This document shows, in pieces, positions 1 through 8,936 of a DNA stretch of 64,000 nt. This DNA is from an uncultured Bacteroidota bacterium. GTDB taxonomy: Bacteria > Bacteroidota > Bacteroidia > Flavobacteriales > Flavobacteriaceae. The stretch spans positions 1-64,000 of the forward strand of contig CACASE010000002.1 of NCBI GenBank assembly GCA_902535165.1, in the 5' to 3' direction. The number at the start of each line of letters is the position of its first letter. Positions within the stretch are counted from its first letter, which is position 1. A program made the translations under genes and the position numbers. The notes beneath the pieces are model-generated. The model was not told where the DNA came from, did no database searches, and saw only the letters and a list, made by a program, of their open reading frames with translations.

Positions 1-191
1 TCTTTTTCTTTTCTAAGGTAAGTTCCAATTTTAAATGTTTTCCAATTAGGACTTAATATTTTTAAATTAAATTTTTCTGCATATAATACAGCTCTAGCCC
101 AAACGAACAATAGATTACCCAAACCTGGTCCTCCAATTCTAAAATCAAAAAAATCTATATCACTAAATTTAATTCGAATGTATTTTTTCAT
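1..191 (-). CDS. Partial glycosyltransferase, possibly alpha-1,2-fucosyltransferase-like (N-terminus only)
   Basis: Only the first 63 residues lie in the window; the gene runs off the left edge. An ATG at 191-189 opens a frame without stops. Residues about 17-28 read GGPGLGNLLFVWARA, which resembles the GGLGNQLFQYA nucleotide-sugar loop near the start of GT11 fucosyltransferases. GDP-fucose synthesis genes (gmd, fcl) lie in the same block, which fits a fucosyl donor, but that link is inference. It overlaps the end of the upstream flippase by 23 bp, so the two are probably co-transcribed. Another glycan-modifying family with the same loop is possible. Confidence 0.45.
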   Translation of the reverse strand, partial: MKKYIRIKFSDIDFFDFRIGGPGLGNLLFVWARAVLYAEKFNLKILSPNWKTFKIGTYLRKEK

Positions 192-1503
192 ATAGAAATT
201 TGATTTTTTCTTTAATGTAAAATGGTGCAATAGATGAAAATAAAAAATATCCAACTATTGAAGATATTACTATGGTATTTAAAGATAAATTATTTGTATA
301 AACTAAAATTATGAGTACTAGGATTTTTAAAACTAGTCCAATCAATATAGAAATAAACATGAACTTATAAGCACTTATGCCATATAATATATCTGAATGA
401 ATAGTGCTCCACATCACATTAAATAATAAAAACCCTATCAACAATTTTAGAGATAATTCAATTTTATATACCTTACCTAACCATATATCTGTTATGAAAT
501 TGAAGGTAAATGACAGCAATAATATTCCAACAATTATAAAGAGTGAGAATAAATAAAGCCTATTAATTATCTTGTTTATCCACTCATAATTATTATTTGC
601 CTTTGCTGCTGCATATGAAGACCAAAGTGGTTGAGCAATAACTGAAAAAGGGAATAATAATAAAGTCATTACCCTGTATACAATATCATAATTTGTTACA
701 GTATCTCCATCAAAAAACTTAAGAATAATAAATCTATCTAATGATAACATAAGAAAAAATAAGATCTGAATAATAAAAATTTTAATTCCAGAATCAAAAA
801 GAAATTTTATCAAATCAAATTCTATGTTGTTTAATGATGGAGTTAAATTTTTATTCTTTAAAAAAAACCAAAAAAAGAAAATCGAATATGATATTAGAAC
901 TGAGCAAAAATAATATATAGAAACATGAAAAAAATTGAGATTAAAATCAAAAAAAATTACAAAAAAGATTGATAAATAAAATAATAAGGCAGTAACAAAA
1001 GTAATGTAAACTGTGACGTAACTAAGTTGGAAACTATACAGTATTTGATCTAGGTTTCCAAAAATTAATTTTAATATTATTACACAAATAAAGACGCTTA
1101 AAGTAGCATCAAAATTTAAATTAGATTTTAAATTGAAAAAGTAAGCAAAATCTATAAAGTTATTTATTGTAAAATATGAAATAAAAAAAATAATACTTAT
1201 TAATGTTGTTACAAAAAAGGTTGTTGATATTAATTTTTTTGCCTTAGTGAAATTATTTTTTTCAATTAATTCAGTAAGTAAATTTCTCATTCCCTTACCT
1301 ACACCTAAATCTAATATAAAAACCCAATTAATTACAGAGAATAGAGTTATGTATATACCATAATCAGTATCTCCAAGATTATTTATTAAAAAGGCTGTAG
1401 TCAAGAAGTTAAGTCCAATTATAAATATTCTTGAGAAAAAAATTCTAGAATAAAATTTCGATAAATTTTTATAATTATCCAATTGAATTATAATTGAAAC
1501 CAA
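169..1503 (-). CDS. Polysaccharide flippase (Wzx-like, MOP superfamily), first of two
   Basis: A 444-residue hydrophobic protein with about twelve predicted membrane segments, the usual size of a Wzx lipid-linked oligosaccharide flippase. The N-terminal part contains [15 protein letters not shown], typical of PST/MOP exporters. It would move undecaprenyl-linked repeat units across the inner membrane. The frame opens with TTG at 1503; an alternative TTG at 1482 would reduce the overlap with the end of ugd, and no in-frame ATG occurs nearby. A second, dissimilar flippase is encoded at 14478-15704, so this one may serve a different repeat unit or belong to a separately acquired block. Confidence 0.8.
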   Translation of the reverse strand: MVSIIIQLDNYKNLSKFYSRIFFSRIFIIGLNFLTTAFLINNLGDTDYGIYITLFSVINWVFILDLGVGKGMRNLLTELIEKNNFTKAKKLISTTFFVTTLISIIFFISYFTINNFIDFAYFFNLKSNLNFDATLSVFICVIILKLIFGNLDQILYSFQLSYVTVYITFVTALLFYLSIFFVIFFDFNLNFFHVSIYYFCSVLISYSIFFFWFFLKNKNLTPSLNNIEFDLIKFLFDSGIKIFIIQILFFLMLSLDRFIILKFFDGDTVTNYDIVYRVMTLLLFPFSVIAQPLWSSYAAAKANNNYEWINKIINRLYLFSLFIIVGILLLSFTFNFITDIWLGKVYKIELSLKLLIGFLLFNVMWSTIHSDILYGISAYKFMFISILIGLVLKILVLIILVYTNNLSLNTIVISSIVGYFLFSSIAPFYIKEKIKFLYEKIHSN

Positions 1504-2866
1504 TTTCTTCTAAATGGTCCTTATCTAATATATTTCTACCATCAAAGATAAATGCAGGTTTTTTCATCATTTGGTAGATTTTTTTCCAATTATATGTTTT
1601 AAATTCATCCCATTCAGTTAATATGGCAACTGCATGGGCTCCTTCAACTGCTTTGTAAGGGTCACTTTTAATATTTAAGTATTTTTTATTTTCAAATTCA
1701 GATCTAGTATTTAAATAGTTTATGTCAAAAATCATCTGAGATGAAGAAACTTTAGGGTCATAAATATTCAAAATAGCATGCTCACTTATTAATGTATCAG
1801 CTACATAAATTGCTGCAGATTCTCTTGAGTCATTTGTGTCTTTCTTAAATGCCCATCCGAAAATTGCAATAGATTTTCCTGAAACAGTATTATATAAATT
1901 TTTAATAATATTTTTTGCAAATCGATCGCGCTGATGGGTATTCATTACGATTACCTGATTCCAATATTCAGCAACTTCATTAAGGCCTAGTGAGCGAGAA
2001 ATATAAACTAAATTTAATATATCCTTTTGAAAGCAAGAACCACCAAAACCAACTGAAGCATTTAAAAATTTTGATCCAATTCTTGAATCCATTCCGATTG
2101 CTTTTGAAACTTCTCCAATGCTGGCACCTGTCCTTTCACACAACTCAGATAATGAGTTAATTGATGAGATCCTTTGAGCTAAAAAAGCATTAGCTGTTAG
2201 TTTTGATAATTCAGACGACCAAACATTAGTTGTTAAAATATTTTCTTTTGGAACCCATGAAGAGTAAATATCTACAAGGGCTTGAATTGCTTTCTTTCCC
2301 TCTTCAGTTTTATCATTTCCACCAATTAAAACACGGTCTGGAATAGCTAAATCACGCATAGCAGTACCTTCTGCTAGAAATTCAGGATTTGAAAGAATTT
2401 CAAAATTAACACCACTTCCTGCATTCTCAAGAATACTTTGTATAGATTCAGCTGTTTTAACTGGTAATGTAGATTTTTCAACAACTATTTTATCTGATTT
2501 AGCTATTTTCCCAATATTTCGAGCACACAATTCAACATACTTTAAATCAGCAGCCATACCTTTTCCTGTTCCATAAGTCTTAGTTGGAGTATTAACAGAA
2601 ATAAATATCATTTCAGATTCTTTGATTGCACCATCAATATCATTGGAGAAAAATAAATTTCTACCACGAGCTTTTGATACAACCTCTATTAATCCTGGCT
2701 CATATATCGGGAGATTATTTAAGTTTTTATCATTCCAAGCATCTATTCTTTCTTTATTTAAGTCAACAACTGTAACTTTGATTTCTGGATTATGTTGTGC
2801 AATTACCGACATAGTTGGACCACCTACATAGCCTGCACCAATACAGCATATGTTTTTAATTTTCAT
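1475..2866 (-). CDS. ugd: UDP-glucose 6-dehydrogenase
   Basis: Oxidises UDP-glucose to UDP-glucuronate with NAD, supplying an acidic sugar for the surface polysaccharide. The 463-residue protein has an N-terminal Rossmann motif GAGYVGG at residues 10-16, the central dimerisation region, the catalytic-cysteine motif [10 protein letters not shown] with Cys278, and a complete C-terminal UDP-binding domain. Length and sequence resemble the long, eukaryote-like UGDH class rather than the short bacterial class. The ATG start is clear. It follows gmd with a 24-bp gap and overlaps the flippase frame by 29 bp, consistent with one operon. Confidence 0.93.
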   Translation of the reverse strand: MKIKNICCIGAGYVGGPTMSVIAQHNPEIKVTVVDLNKERIDAWNDKNLNNLPIYEPGLIEVVSKARGRNLFFSNDIDGAIKESEMIFISVNTPTKTYGTGKGMAADLKYVELCARNIGKIAKSDKIVVEKSTLPVKTAESIQSILENAGSGVNFEILSNPEFLAEGTAMRDLAIPDRVLIGGNDKTEEGKKAIQALVDIYSSWVPKENILTTNVWSSELSKLTANAFLAQRISSINSLSELCERTGASIGEVSKAIGMDSRIGSKFLNASVGFGGSCFQKDILNLVYISRSLGLNEVAEYWNQVIVMNTHQRDRFAKNIIKNLYNTVSGKSIAIFGWAFKKDTNDSRESAAIYVADTLISEHAILNIYDPKVSSSQMIFDINYLNTRSEFENKKYLNIKSDPYKAVEGAHAVAILTEWDEFKTYNWKKIYQMMKKPAFIFDGRNILDKDHLEEIGFNYNSIG

Positions 2867-2890
2867 AATTTTTTTTTAATAAAATTAATT

Positions 2891-4018
2891 TTACTCATAG
2901 TAATTAGTCGTGTTGTATCCTCCCTTCTTTAAAAAACTATTCTTTTCCATCAATTTTAAATCAGACCTCATCATATCATCAACTAACATTTCTAAATTAT
3001 ATTCGGGAATCCAACCCAATTTATTTTTAGCTTTAGTTGGATCACCAACAAGAAAATCAACCTCAGTTGGACGAAAATATGTAGGGTCTACAGACAGAAT
3101 TTGTTTTCCGATTGGAAGCTGGTATTGATTATTGTTACATTTTGAAATATAACCCTTTTCTTTAATGCCTTTCCCCCGAAAAGAAATCTCTATACCCAAG
3201 TGTAAAAATGTCATTTTAACAAAATCTCTTACAGTTGTTGTTATTCCAGTTGCAATTACCCAATCCTCGGCCTTTTTTGCCTGCAAAATCATCCACATCA
3301 TTCTTACATAATCCTTTGCATGCCCCCAATCTCTTTTAGCATCAAGGTTGCCTAAATACATTTTATCTTGTAAACCTAATGCAATTTTTGCAGTTGCTCG
3401 AGTTATTTTTCTAGTGACAAAAGTTTCTCCTCTTCTTGGTGATTCATGGTTGAATAGTATCCCGTTACAAGCAAAAATATTATATGCTTCTCTGTAATTT
3501 TTTGTAATCCAAAATCCATAAATTTTTGCAACCCCATAAGGAGATCTAGGATAGAATGGAGAATTTTCATCATAAAAACCTTTTTTATTTTTATTTTCTA
3601 ACATGCCTCCATATAATTCAGAGGTTGATGCCTGATAGATTTTAGTTTTATTTTCTAAACCAAGTAATCGAACGGATTCCAGAATTCTTAAAGTACCTAA
3701 ACCATCAACGTTAGCCACGTATTCTGGTGTATCAAAAGACACTTTAACGTGTGACATAGCACCTAAATTATAAATTTCATCAGGTTGACAATCTTTTATG
3801 ATTTTTGTTAAGTTCATAGAATCTGTTAAATCTCCATAATGAAGCTTTAGTCTTTGATTTGGATAATGAGGATCTTGATAAATATGATCAATTCTATCAG
3901 TATTGAATAATGAAGATCTTCTTTTAATTCCATGAACTATATAACCCTTTTCTAATAAAAGCTCAGCAAGGTAGGATCCATCCTGACCTGTGATTCCAGT
4001 GATTAGCGCAGTTTTCAT
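2891..4018 (-). CDS. gmd: GDP-mannose 4,6-dehydratase
   Basis: Converts GDP-D-mannose to GDP-4-keto-6-deoxy-D-mannose, the first step to GDP-L-fucose. The 375-residue short-chain dehydrogenase has the NADP-binding motif GITGQDGS at residues 8-15, the STSE segment at 131-134 and the catalytic Tyr161-x3-Lys165 pair in YGVAK. Length is normal for the family. The ATG start at 4018 lies 3 bp after the fcl stop codon, so gmd and fcl are translationally close and act in sequence. Confidence 0.95.
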   Translation of the reverse strand: MKTALITGITGQDGSYLAELLLEKGYIVHGIKRRSSLFNTDRIDHIYQDPHYPNQRLKLHYGDLTDSMNLTKIIKDCQPDEIYNLGAMSHVKVSFDTPEYVANVDGLGTLRILESVRLLGLENKTKIYQASTSELYGGMLENKNKKGFYDENSPFYPRSPYGVAKIYGFWITKNYREAYNIFACNGILFNHESPRRGETFVTRKITRATAKIALGLQDKMYLGNLDAKRDWGHAKDYVRMMWMILQAKKAEDWVIATGITTTVRDFVKMTFLHLGIEISFRGKGIKEKGYISKCNNNQYQLPIGKQILSVDPTYFRPTEVDFLVGDPTKAKNKLGWIPEYNLEMLVDDMMRSDLKLMEKNSFLKKGGYNTTNYYE

Positions 4019-4021
4019 ATT

Positions 4022-4972
4022 TTACAATTTTATTTCTCTAATATTTTCAATATTCTTCAAAAACCATTCATATGTTTTTGTAATTCCCTCAACAAGATCA
4101 GTTGAATATCGCCAACCTAATTTATTCATCTTTGAAACATCTAATAATTTTTTGGGAGTTCCATCTGGTTTGTTTAAATCCCATTCAATTTTACCTTTAT
4201 GTCCAACTATATTCTGAACAGTTTCAGCTAAATCTTTAATTGTGATATCTATTCCTGATCCAACATTGTATAAATGATCTGGCATTTCATTCTCTATGGA
4301 AAAAACCACTGCATCAGCCATATCATCTACAAAAAGAAATTCTCTCATTGGACTTCCTGTTCCCCAAAGTGTAACAATTGCATCATTATTTAATTTTGCA
4401 TCATGAAATTTTCTTAACATAGCAGGTAATACGTGTGAGGATTGCAAATCAAAGTTGTCATTAAATCCATATAAATTCGTTGGCATAAGGCTAATATAAT
4501 CTCTTGAATATTGTTTTTTTATAGCCTGACAAGCTTTAACACCCGCAATTTTAGCAATAGCATACCATTCATTTGTTGGCTCCAAGACATCGGTTAACAA
4601 ACAATCTTCTTTGATAGGCTGTTTTGAAAACTTTGGATATATACATGAACTTCCCAGGAAAATAAATTTATTTATTTCAGAATTAAATGCTCCATGAATT
4701 AAATTATTTTGGATCATCAAATTTTCCATTAGAAATTGATAAGGAAAATTATTATTTGCTAAAATACCTCCAACTTTGGCAGCTGCATTAATAACAACCT
4801 TTGGTTTTTCATTAGATAAAAATGATAAAACCTTCTTTTGATTTGTTAAATCCAATTCCTCTTGAGATTTATATAAAAGATTATTGTAACCATTTTTTAT
4901 TAGAGCTCTGCAAATTGCTGAACCAACCATTCCATTGTGACCGGCTACATATATTTTTGAAGATTTTTTCAA
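4022..4972 (-). CDS. fcl: GDP-L-fucose synthase (epimerase/reductase)
   Basis: Catalyses 3,5-epimerisation and NADPH reduction of the Gmd product to GDP-L-fucose. The 316-residue protein shows the Rossmann motif GHNGMVGSA at residues 11-19, SSC at 108-110 (catalytic Ser/Cys region) and Tyr137-x3-Lys141 in YAIAK. The reading frame opens with TTG at 4972; there is no in-frame ATG before the nucleotide-binding motif, so TTG is the likely true start. It sits directly upstream of gmd on the same strand, forming a GDP-fucose module. Confidence 0.93.
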   Translation of the reverse strand: MKKSSKIYVAGHNGMVGSAICRALIKNGYNNLLYKSQEELDLTNQKKVLSFLSNEKPKVVINAAAKVGGILANNNFPYQFLMENLMIQNNLIHGAFNSEINKFIFLGSSCIYPKFSKQPIKEDCLLTDVLEPTNEWYAIAKIAGVKACQAIKKQYSRDYISLMPTNLYGFNDNFDLQSSHVLPAMLRKFHDAKLNNDAIVTLWGTGSPMREFLFVDDMADAVVFSIENEMPDHLYNVGSGIDITIKDLAETVQNIVGHKGKIEWDLNKPDGTPKKLLDVSKMNKLGWRYSTDLVEGITKTYEWFLKNIENIREIKL

Positions 4973-4981
4973 CTTAATAGT

Positions 4982-5821
4982 TTATTTTTTTTTATTAAAA
5001 CTCACTGATCTTCCTTCCTTTTTTTCCCAATCCTTGTTAGGTCTTAACTTTAAATTTGTTTTCCAACCTCCCTTCACAGTATTCATCTCAATTCCGATTT
5101 TTTCAGAAAAATTTATAATCGCATTTACATCCTTAGGAAAACAAGTCCCACCATAACCAAGATTTCCATCATGACCAGGAACATTTAAATGGCTTTCAGA
5201 TATTCTTCCATCAGACACAAAACCAGAAAGGGCATCTTCCCAATCAGCTCCAATTTTATCGCACAGAATTTTAAATTCATTCATTATACTAATTTTTGTG
5301 GCAAAAAAAGTATTATTCATGTATTTTATAAGTTCAGCTGTCTGTGAGTTGGTTAGGATAATATTTTTATTTTTAAATCTCAAATAAAATAAATTTTTTA
5401 CTTGTTCTGTTAATTTAGTATTTCCTCCAATTATAATTCTTGCTTGAGTTAACATATCAAGTTTAGCTGTTCTTTCAGTTAGAAATTCAGGTGAAAAAAC
5501 AATATTTAATTTTGGATATTTTTTATTCAATTTTTTTGTTGTTCCAGGTAATACTGTAGATTTAATAATATAAATTGGTTTTCGAGATCCATTTGAAAAA
5601 ACTTCTTCAACATAGGATAAATCTTGAGAACCATCCTTAAACATTGGAGTTGGTACACAAACAAAAACAAAATCACAATTATGAATTTGTTTTAAATTAC
5701 TGAAGCTTTTTAGAGGGTTAATATCAAAAATAAACAATTCTGAAACCGAAGAAAAAGCAAATGAAATTGCCTCGCCCACAAAACCATTTCCTATTATTCC
5801 AACCTTTAGTTTTTTTTTCAC
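4982..5821 (-). CDS. Short nucleotide-sugar dehydrogenase (UDP-glucose/GDP-mannose DH family, lacks C-terminal domain)
   Basis: A 279-residue member of the UDP-glucose/GDP-mannose dehydrogenase family. It keeps the NAD motif GNGFVGEA (10-17), the KSTV/PGT segment near 87-94, SPEFL at 110-114 and the catalytic motif GYGGTCFPKD with Cys227, but stops soon after the central domain. The C-terminal nucleotide-sugar-binding domain of typical 390-460-residue enzymes is missing. The start is GTG at 5821. It lies first in the gmd/fcl/ugd block. The exact substrate cannot be read from the sequence; an uronate-forming or regulatory role is conjecture. Confidence 0.7.
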   Translation of the reverse strand: MKKKLKVGIIGNGFVGEAISFAFSSVSELFIFDINPLKSFSNLKQIHNCDFVFVCVPTPMFKDGSQDLSYVEEVFSNGSRKPIYIIKSTVLPGTTKKLNKKYPKLNIVFSPEFLTERTAKLDMLTQARIIIGGNTKLTEQVKNLFYLRFKNKNIILTNSQTAELIKYMNNTFFATKISIMNEFKILCDKIGADWEDALSGFVSDGRISESHLNVPGHDGNLGYGGTCFPKDVNAIINFSEKIGIEMNTVKGGWKTNLKLRPNKDWEKKEGRSVSFNKKK

Positions 5822-5961
5822 AAATAATTTTTTTACAATTAAAAAATAGGTTTTAAAATTTTCAAATTAAAAACAAAAATCAATACAATTTTTAATAAAA
5901 AATAAAATTATGAAAGGCTTCGCCATAAAAACCACAATTACAATTAAATATAATCATTGAA

Positions 5962-6468
5962 TTATACTTCAAAAATAGTTAATGACTTTTGTTTTAACGT
6001 CTTGTTTGAAACAAAAAAGTTAACTTTTCTTTTTATTTTTTTTTCAATTTTAACAGAGATAAAATCTAAAAATTCTTTGTCTATATTATCTCCAACAATT
6101 AAAATTTCAATTAATCCACTATCAATTCCTTTAGCATAGTCACCAAGAACCATTATTTTTTTTACATTACCAATCCTATTATATACACTTTCTAAAATTT
6201 CCTCAATCCCGAGATGCTTATGCACAATTTTTTGAATAATCTTAAAAAGAGGGTGTGAAGAATTAGCTTTGTATATTATCTTATTATTTTTATTTCGTTT
6301 TTGCAAGTATCCAGCAGATGAAAGATTATTTAATTCTTTTCTCACAGAATTTGTTGACTCTCCAAATTCATTTGCCAAACTATTTAAATACCCTTTATTT
6401 GCAATATTTACAAAAAACTTAATTAAAAGTCTTAACCTAGTTTTAGATGTAATTAAGGATTCTAACAT
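5962..6468 (-). CDS. Winged-helix transcriptional regulator with degenerate nucleotidyltransferase-like C-terminal domain
   Basis: A 168-residue cytoplasmic protein. Residues about 8-68 form an ArsR/MarR-like winged helix: a helix-turn-helix around 27-50 (LANEFGESTNSVRKELNNL) followed by a basic wing. Residues about 100-155 resemble a MNT-type nucleotidyltransferase fold, but the usual GSxxxG...DxD signature is changed to GDYAKG (109-114) and IEI (120-122), so the catalytic aspartates are gone. It probably regulates the flanking capsule genes. An inverted repeat lies 4-24 nt upstream of its start codon, which suggests autoregulation. Function is inferred from fold and position. Confidence 0.75.
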   Translation of the reverse strand: MLESLITSKTRLRLLIKFFVNIANKGYLNSLANEFGESTNSVRKELNNLSSAGYLQKRNKNNKIIYKANSSHPLFKIIQKIVHKHLGIEEILESVYNRIGNVKKIMVLGDYAKGIDSGLIEILIVGDNIDKEFLDFISVKIEKKIKRKVNFFVSNKTLKQKSLTIFEV

Positions 6469-6471
6469 AAA

Positions 6472-6492
6472 TCAAGTACTAAATTTACTTGA
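6472..6492. promoter_or_regulatory. Inverted repeat, candidate operator of the adjacent regulator
   Basis: Perfect 7-bp arms TCAAGTA (6472-6478) and TACTTGA (6486-6492) are separated by 7 bp. The element lies 4-24 nt upstream of the ATG of the winged-helix regulator. Its centre holds TAAATTTA, close to a flavobacterial -7 element, so a bound dimer would block transcription. Symmetry and position are seen; binding is inferred. Confidence 0.45.
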
Positions 6493-6570
6493 AATTGTAT
6501 TAAATAAAAAAATATTACTAAAAAATTTATATTGAAATTAGTTTTAATAAGAATTTCTTAAATATTATTT

Positions 6571-6578
6571 TAAATTTG
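6571..6578 (+). promoter_or_regulatory. Candidate -7 promoter element (TAAATTTG)
   Basis: TAAATTTG matches the Bacteroidota -7 consensus TAnnTTTG exactly and ends 7 nt before the ATG of the lipoprotein gene at 6586. If transcription starts the usual few bases downstream, the mRNA would be leaderless or nearly so. No good -33 TTG is seen; TTA sits 24 nt upstream. Confidence 0.4.
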
Positions 6579-6585
6579 ATTATCC

Positions 6586-7272
6586 ATGAGATATTTCATA
6601 TTCTTTTTTTTATTAATTACTAATTCATGTGAATATCCCGAGCTTGAAATTAATGAGTTAGTTTTATCAAATACTTTTGAAGATGGAAATTTAGAACATA
6701 TAAATGGGGGTGTAATTTCTGATTATAATAATACAAAAGTCTTGGGGGATTATAACAACGATGGTTTTAATGTACATATTACCGATATCAGTGACCATAA
6801 TTTTATATTTGTTTCTTTTGATTTATATATTCATGGATCCTGGGATGGAAATTCCAATGGATTTAAAGATAATGACAAGCCCGATAAATGGATCTTAGAA
6901 CTTGACCCTGAAATGGATGATTATTCTAATCTTTCAGTTAAAAAATTTGAAACAACTTTTTCTAATTCTCCTTGTTTTACTGATTATTGTTTAAAACAAT
7001 CATATCCAGAAAATTACCCATTTGATAATATACCTAAAACAGGTATTAGCACTACGGATCTACCAAAAATTTGTAGTGGATTTTGGGGTTCTAAAACTTC
7101 ATTATATAAAATAGAAAAATCATTTAAAAGTAATGGAAAAGGCTTTGTTTTAAGATTTTATGATGAACTCTATCAACCTAATGCTATAGACAAGGACGGA
7201 AATAATGTAGCTAAATGTGATGAAAGTTGGTCAATAGACAATTTAAATATCAGAATATTAGGATATAAATGA
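6586..7272 (+). CDS. Hypothetical lipoprotein paired with Wzi-like protein
   Basis: A 228-residue exported protein. The N-terminus is a short hydrophobic signal ending in the lipobox LITNSC, with Cys15 as the likely lipidated residue. The mature part is rich in Asp, Asn and aromatic residues and reads as a beta-sandwich-like domain, with Cys pairs at the CFTDYC segment and further on. No family is recognised. Its stop codon overlaps the start of the Wzi-like gene in ATGA, so the two are translationally coupled, which points to a role in capsule attachment or assembly at the outer membrane. Confidence 0.7.
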   Translation: MRYFIFFFLLITNSCEYPELEINELVLSNTFEDGNLEHINGGVISDYNNTKVLGDYNNDGFNVHITDISDHNFIFVSFDLYIHGSWDGNSNGFKDNDKPDKWILELDPEMDDYSNLSVKKFETTFSNSPCFTDYCLKQSYPENYPFDNIPKTGISTTDLPKICSGFWGSKTSLYKIEKSFKSNGKGFVLRFYDELYQPNAIDKDGNNVAKCDESWSIDNLNIRILGYK

Positions 7273-8936
7273 AATTACTGATCTTACTTTTTTCATTAAC
7301 ATTATTTTCACAATCCTATGATTTAAACAATAACTTAATTGATGAATATTTAAAATATTATAACTTAAATAATGAGTTTGAAATAGATAATTTCAATATT
7401 AGACCGTTAAATTCATTTAATTATGATGGAAGCCCAATTAAATTCAATAAAGACTTAGTAATTTATGAGTCAAAAAATAAAAAAATTAGACTAGATTTTT
7501 TACAACCTGAATATAAGGTTGAGTATAATTCAAGACATCCTCTTAACAGAAATAATGGAACTATGATCCCAAACAGAGGATATCAACATATTTTCTCTAC
7601 CGGTTTTTTTTTGATGCTCGGACCATTGGAAGTAAGACTTAAACCTGAACATCATTATTCTGAAAATAAGGACTTTTCAGGATTTTGGGATGGACATTAC
7701 CCTGAAATTTGGGAGAAAAGATATCGACTTTGGAATGGTATTGATATGCCTGAGAGATTTGGTGAAAAAAGACACAATACATTAAATAACGGTCAATCAA
7801 AGATCAGTTTGAATTGGAAAAATTTTTCAATTGGAGTTTCAAATCAAAATTTGTGGTGGGGACCATCATTTAGAAATAGCATAATGATGAGTAATCACTC
7901 CAAAGGATTTAAACATATTTTCTTTAATAATATCAAACCCATAAAAACTTTTTTGGGATCATTTGATTTTCAGCTGATTTCCGGAAGGTTGGAGTCCTCT
8001 GGATATAATCCACCAAATACTGATTATGAGTATAATGGAAGAAAATTATTTGTACCAAAAATCACACAAGGGGGTCGAACTGATGATTGGAGATATTTTC
8101 AAGGCTATATCTTATCTTTTTCTCCAAAATTAATTAACGGACTTTCATTAGGATTAATAAGATGGAGTGAAATGTATTATTCGCTTGTTAGAGGAGATTA
8201 TGTTTGGATGGTAGGAAAGCCAAATTGGTTTCCAGTTTTTCAAAATCTTTTTAGAAAAAAAGATAAATATGTAGATTATGAAGACCAAATGAATCACGCT
8301 GCTGGTGGATTTTTAAGATGGTTTTGGGAAGATTCAAAAGCAGAAATTTATACAGAATTTTATTATAATGATTCTAAATGGAATTTGAGAGATTTAATCT
8401 TAGACTCTGATCATTCAAGAGGTGTCACTATTGGCATTGGGAAAGTTTTTGATATCAAAAATAGTAATTGGCTTTTTAGATGGGAGTGGACTCAATTGGA
8501 GCAAAACGCATCCAGATTGATAAGAAATGCAGGTTCATGGTATGAGCATTGGAGTGTTTTTGATGGTCATACTAATAATGGTGAGGTTTTAGGTGCAGGA
8601 ATAGGTCCAGGAAGCAATTCCCACTTCCTATCTATAAAAAGGTTTAAAGAAAATAAAGCCTATGGTTTTTCATTTGAAATTATTGATGTTGATAATGATT
8701 TTTATCATATTGCATTTGCATCCGCCAGAGATCCTAGAAGGTATTGGAAAGATCTTAACTTTCACATTGATTATTCAAAAATTTTTAATAAAATAGCCAT
8801 TAATTCTAAATTTATATACTCAAGGAGCCTTAATTATCAATGGGAATTGGAAGATGAAGCTCAACCATACTTTCATCCAGGTAATGATACCAATAACTTT
8901 CATATTACCTTAAATATTACATACCACTTCAATTAA
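7269..8936 (+). CDS. Capsule assembly protein, Wzi family
   Basis: A 555-residue protein with a cleavable signal (about residues 1-14) and long alternating beta strands rich in Trp, Tyr and Asn, as in the outer-membrane beta-barrel Wzi that anchors capsule in E. coli. Segments such as NLWWGPSFRNSIMMSNHSKGF and the C-terminal strand ending in an aromatic residue (HFN) fit this family. It is coupled by ATGA to the upstream lipoprotein. Its stop codon overlaps that of the convergent glycosyltransferase in a TTAA (8933-8936). It implies that the polysaccharide of this locus is held on the cell surface. Confidence 0.82.
   Translation: MKLLILLFSLTLFSQSYDLNNNLIDEYLKYYNLNNEFEIDNFNIRPLNSFNYDGSPIKFNKDLVIYESKNKKIRLDFLQPEYKVEYNSRHPLNRNNGTMIPNRGYQHIFSTGFFLMLGPLEVRLKPEHHYSENKDFSGFWDGHYPEIWEKRYRLWNGIDMPERFGEKRHNTLNNGQSKISLNWKNFSIGVSNQNLWWGPSFRNSIMMSNHSKGFKHIFFNNIKPIKTFLGSFDFQLISGRLESSGYNPPNTDYEYNGRKLFVPKITQGGRTDDWRYFQGYILSFSPKLINGLSLGLIRWSEMYYSLVRGDYVWMVGKPNWFPVFQNLFRKKDKYVDYEDQMNHAAGGFLRWFWEDSKAEIYTEFYYNDSKWNLRDLILDSDHSRGVTIGIGKVFDIKNSNWLFRWEWTQLEQNASRLIRNAGSWYEHWSVFDGHTNNGEVLGAGIGPGSNSHFLSIKRFKENKAYGFSFEIIDVDNDFYHIAFASARDPRRYWKDLNFHIDYSKIFNKIAINSKFIYSRSLNYQWELEDEAQPYFHPGNDTNNFHITLNITYHFN

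Noticed and set aside
5916-5924. GGCTTCGCC as a terminator for the regulator
   Set aside because: The stem is only 3 bp and the following T-run is broken, so it is not listed as a terminator.
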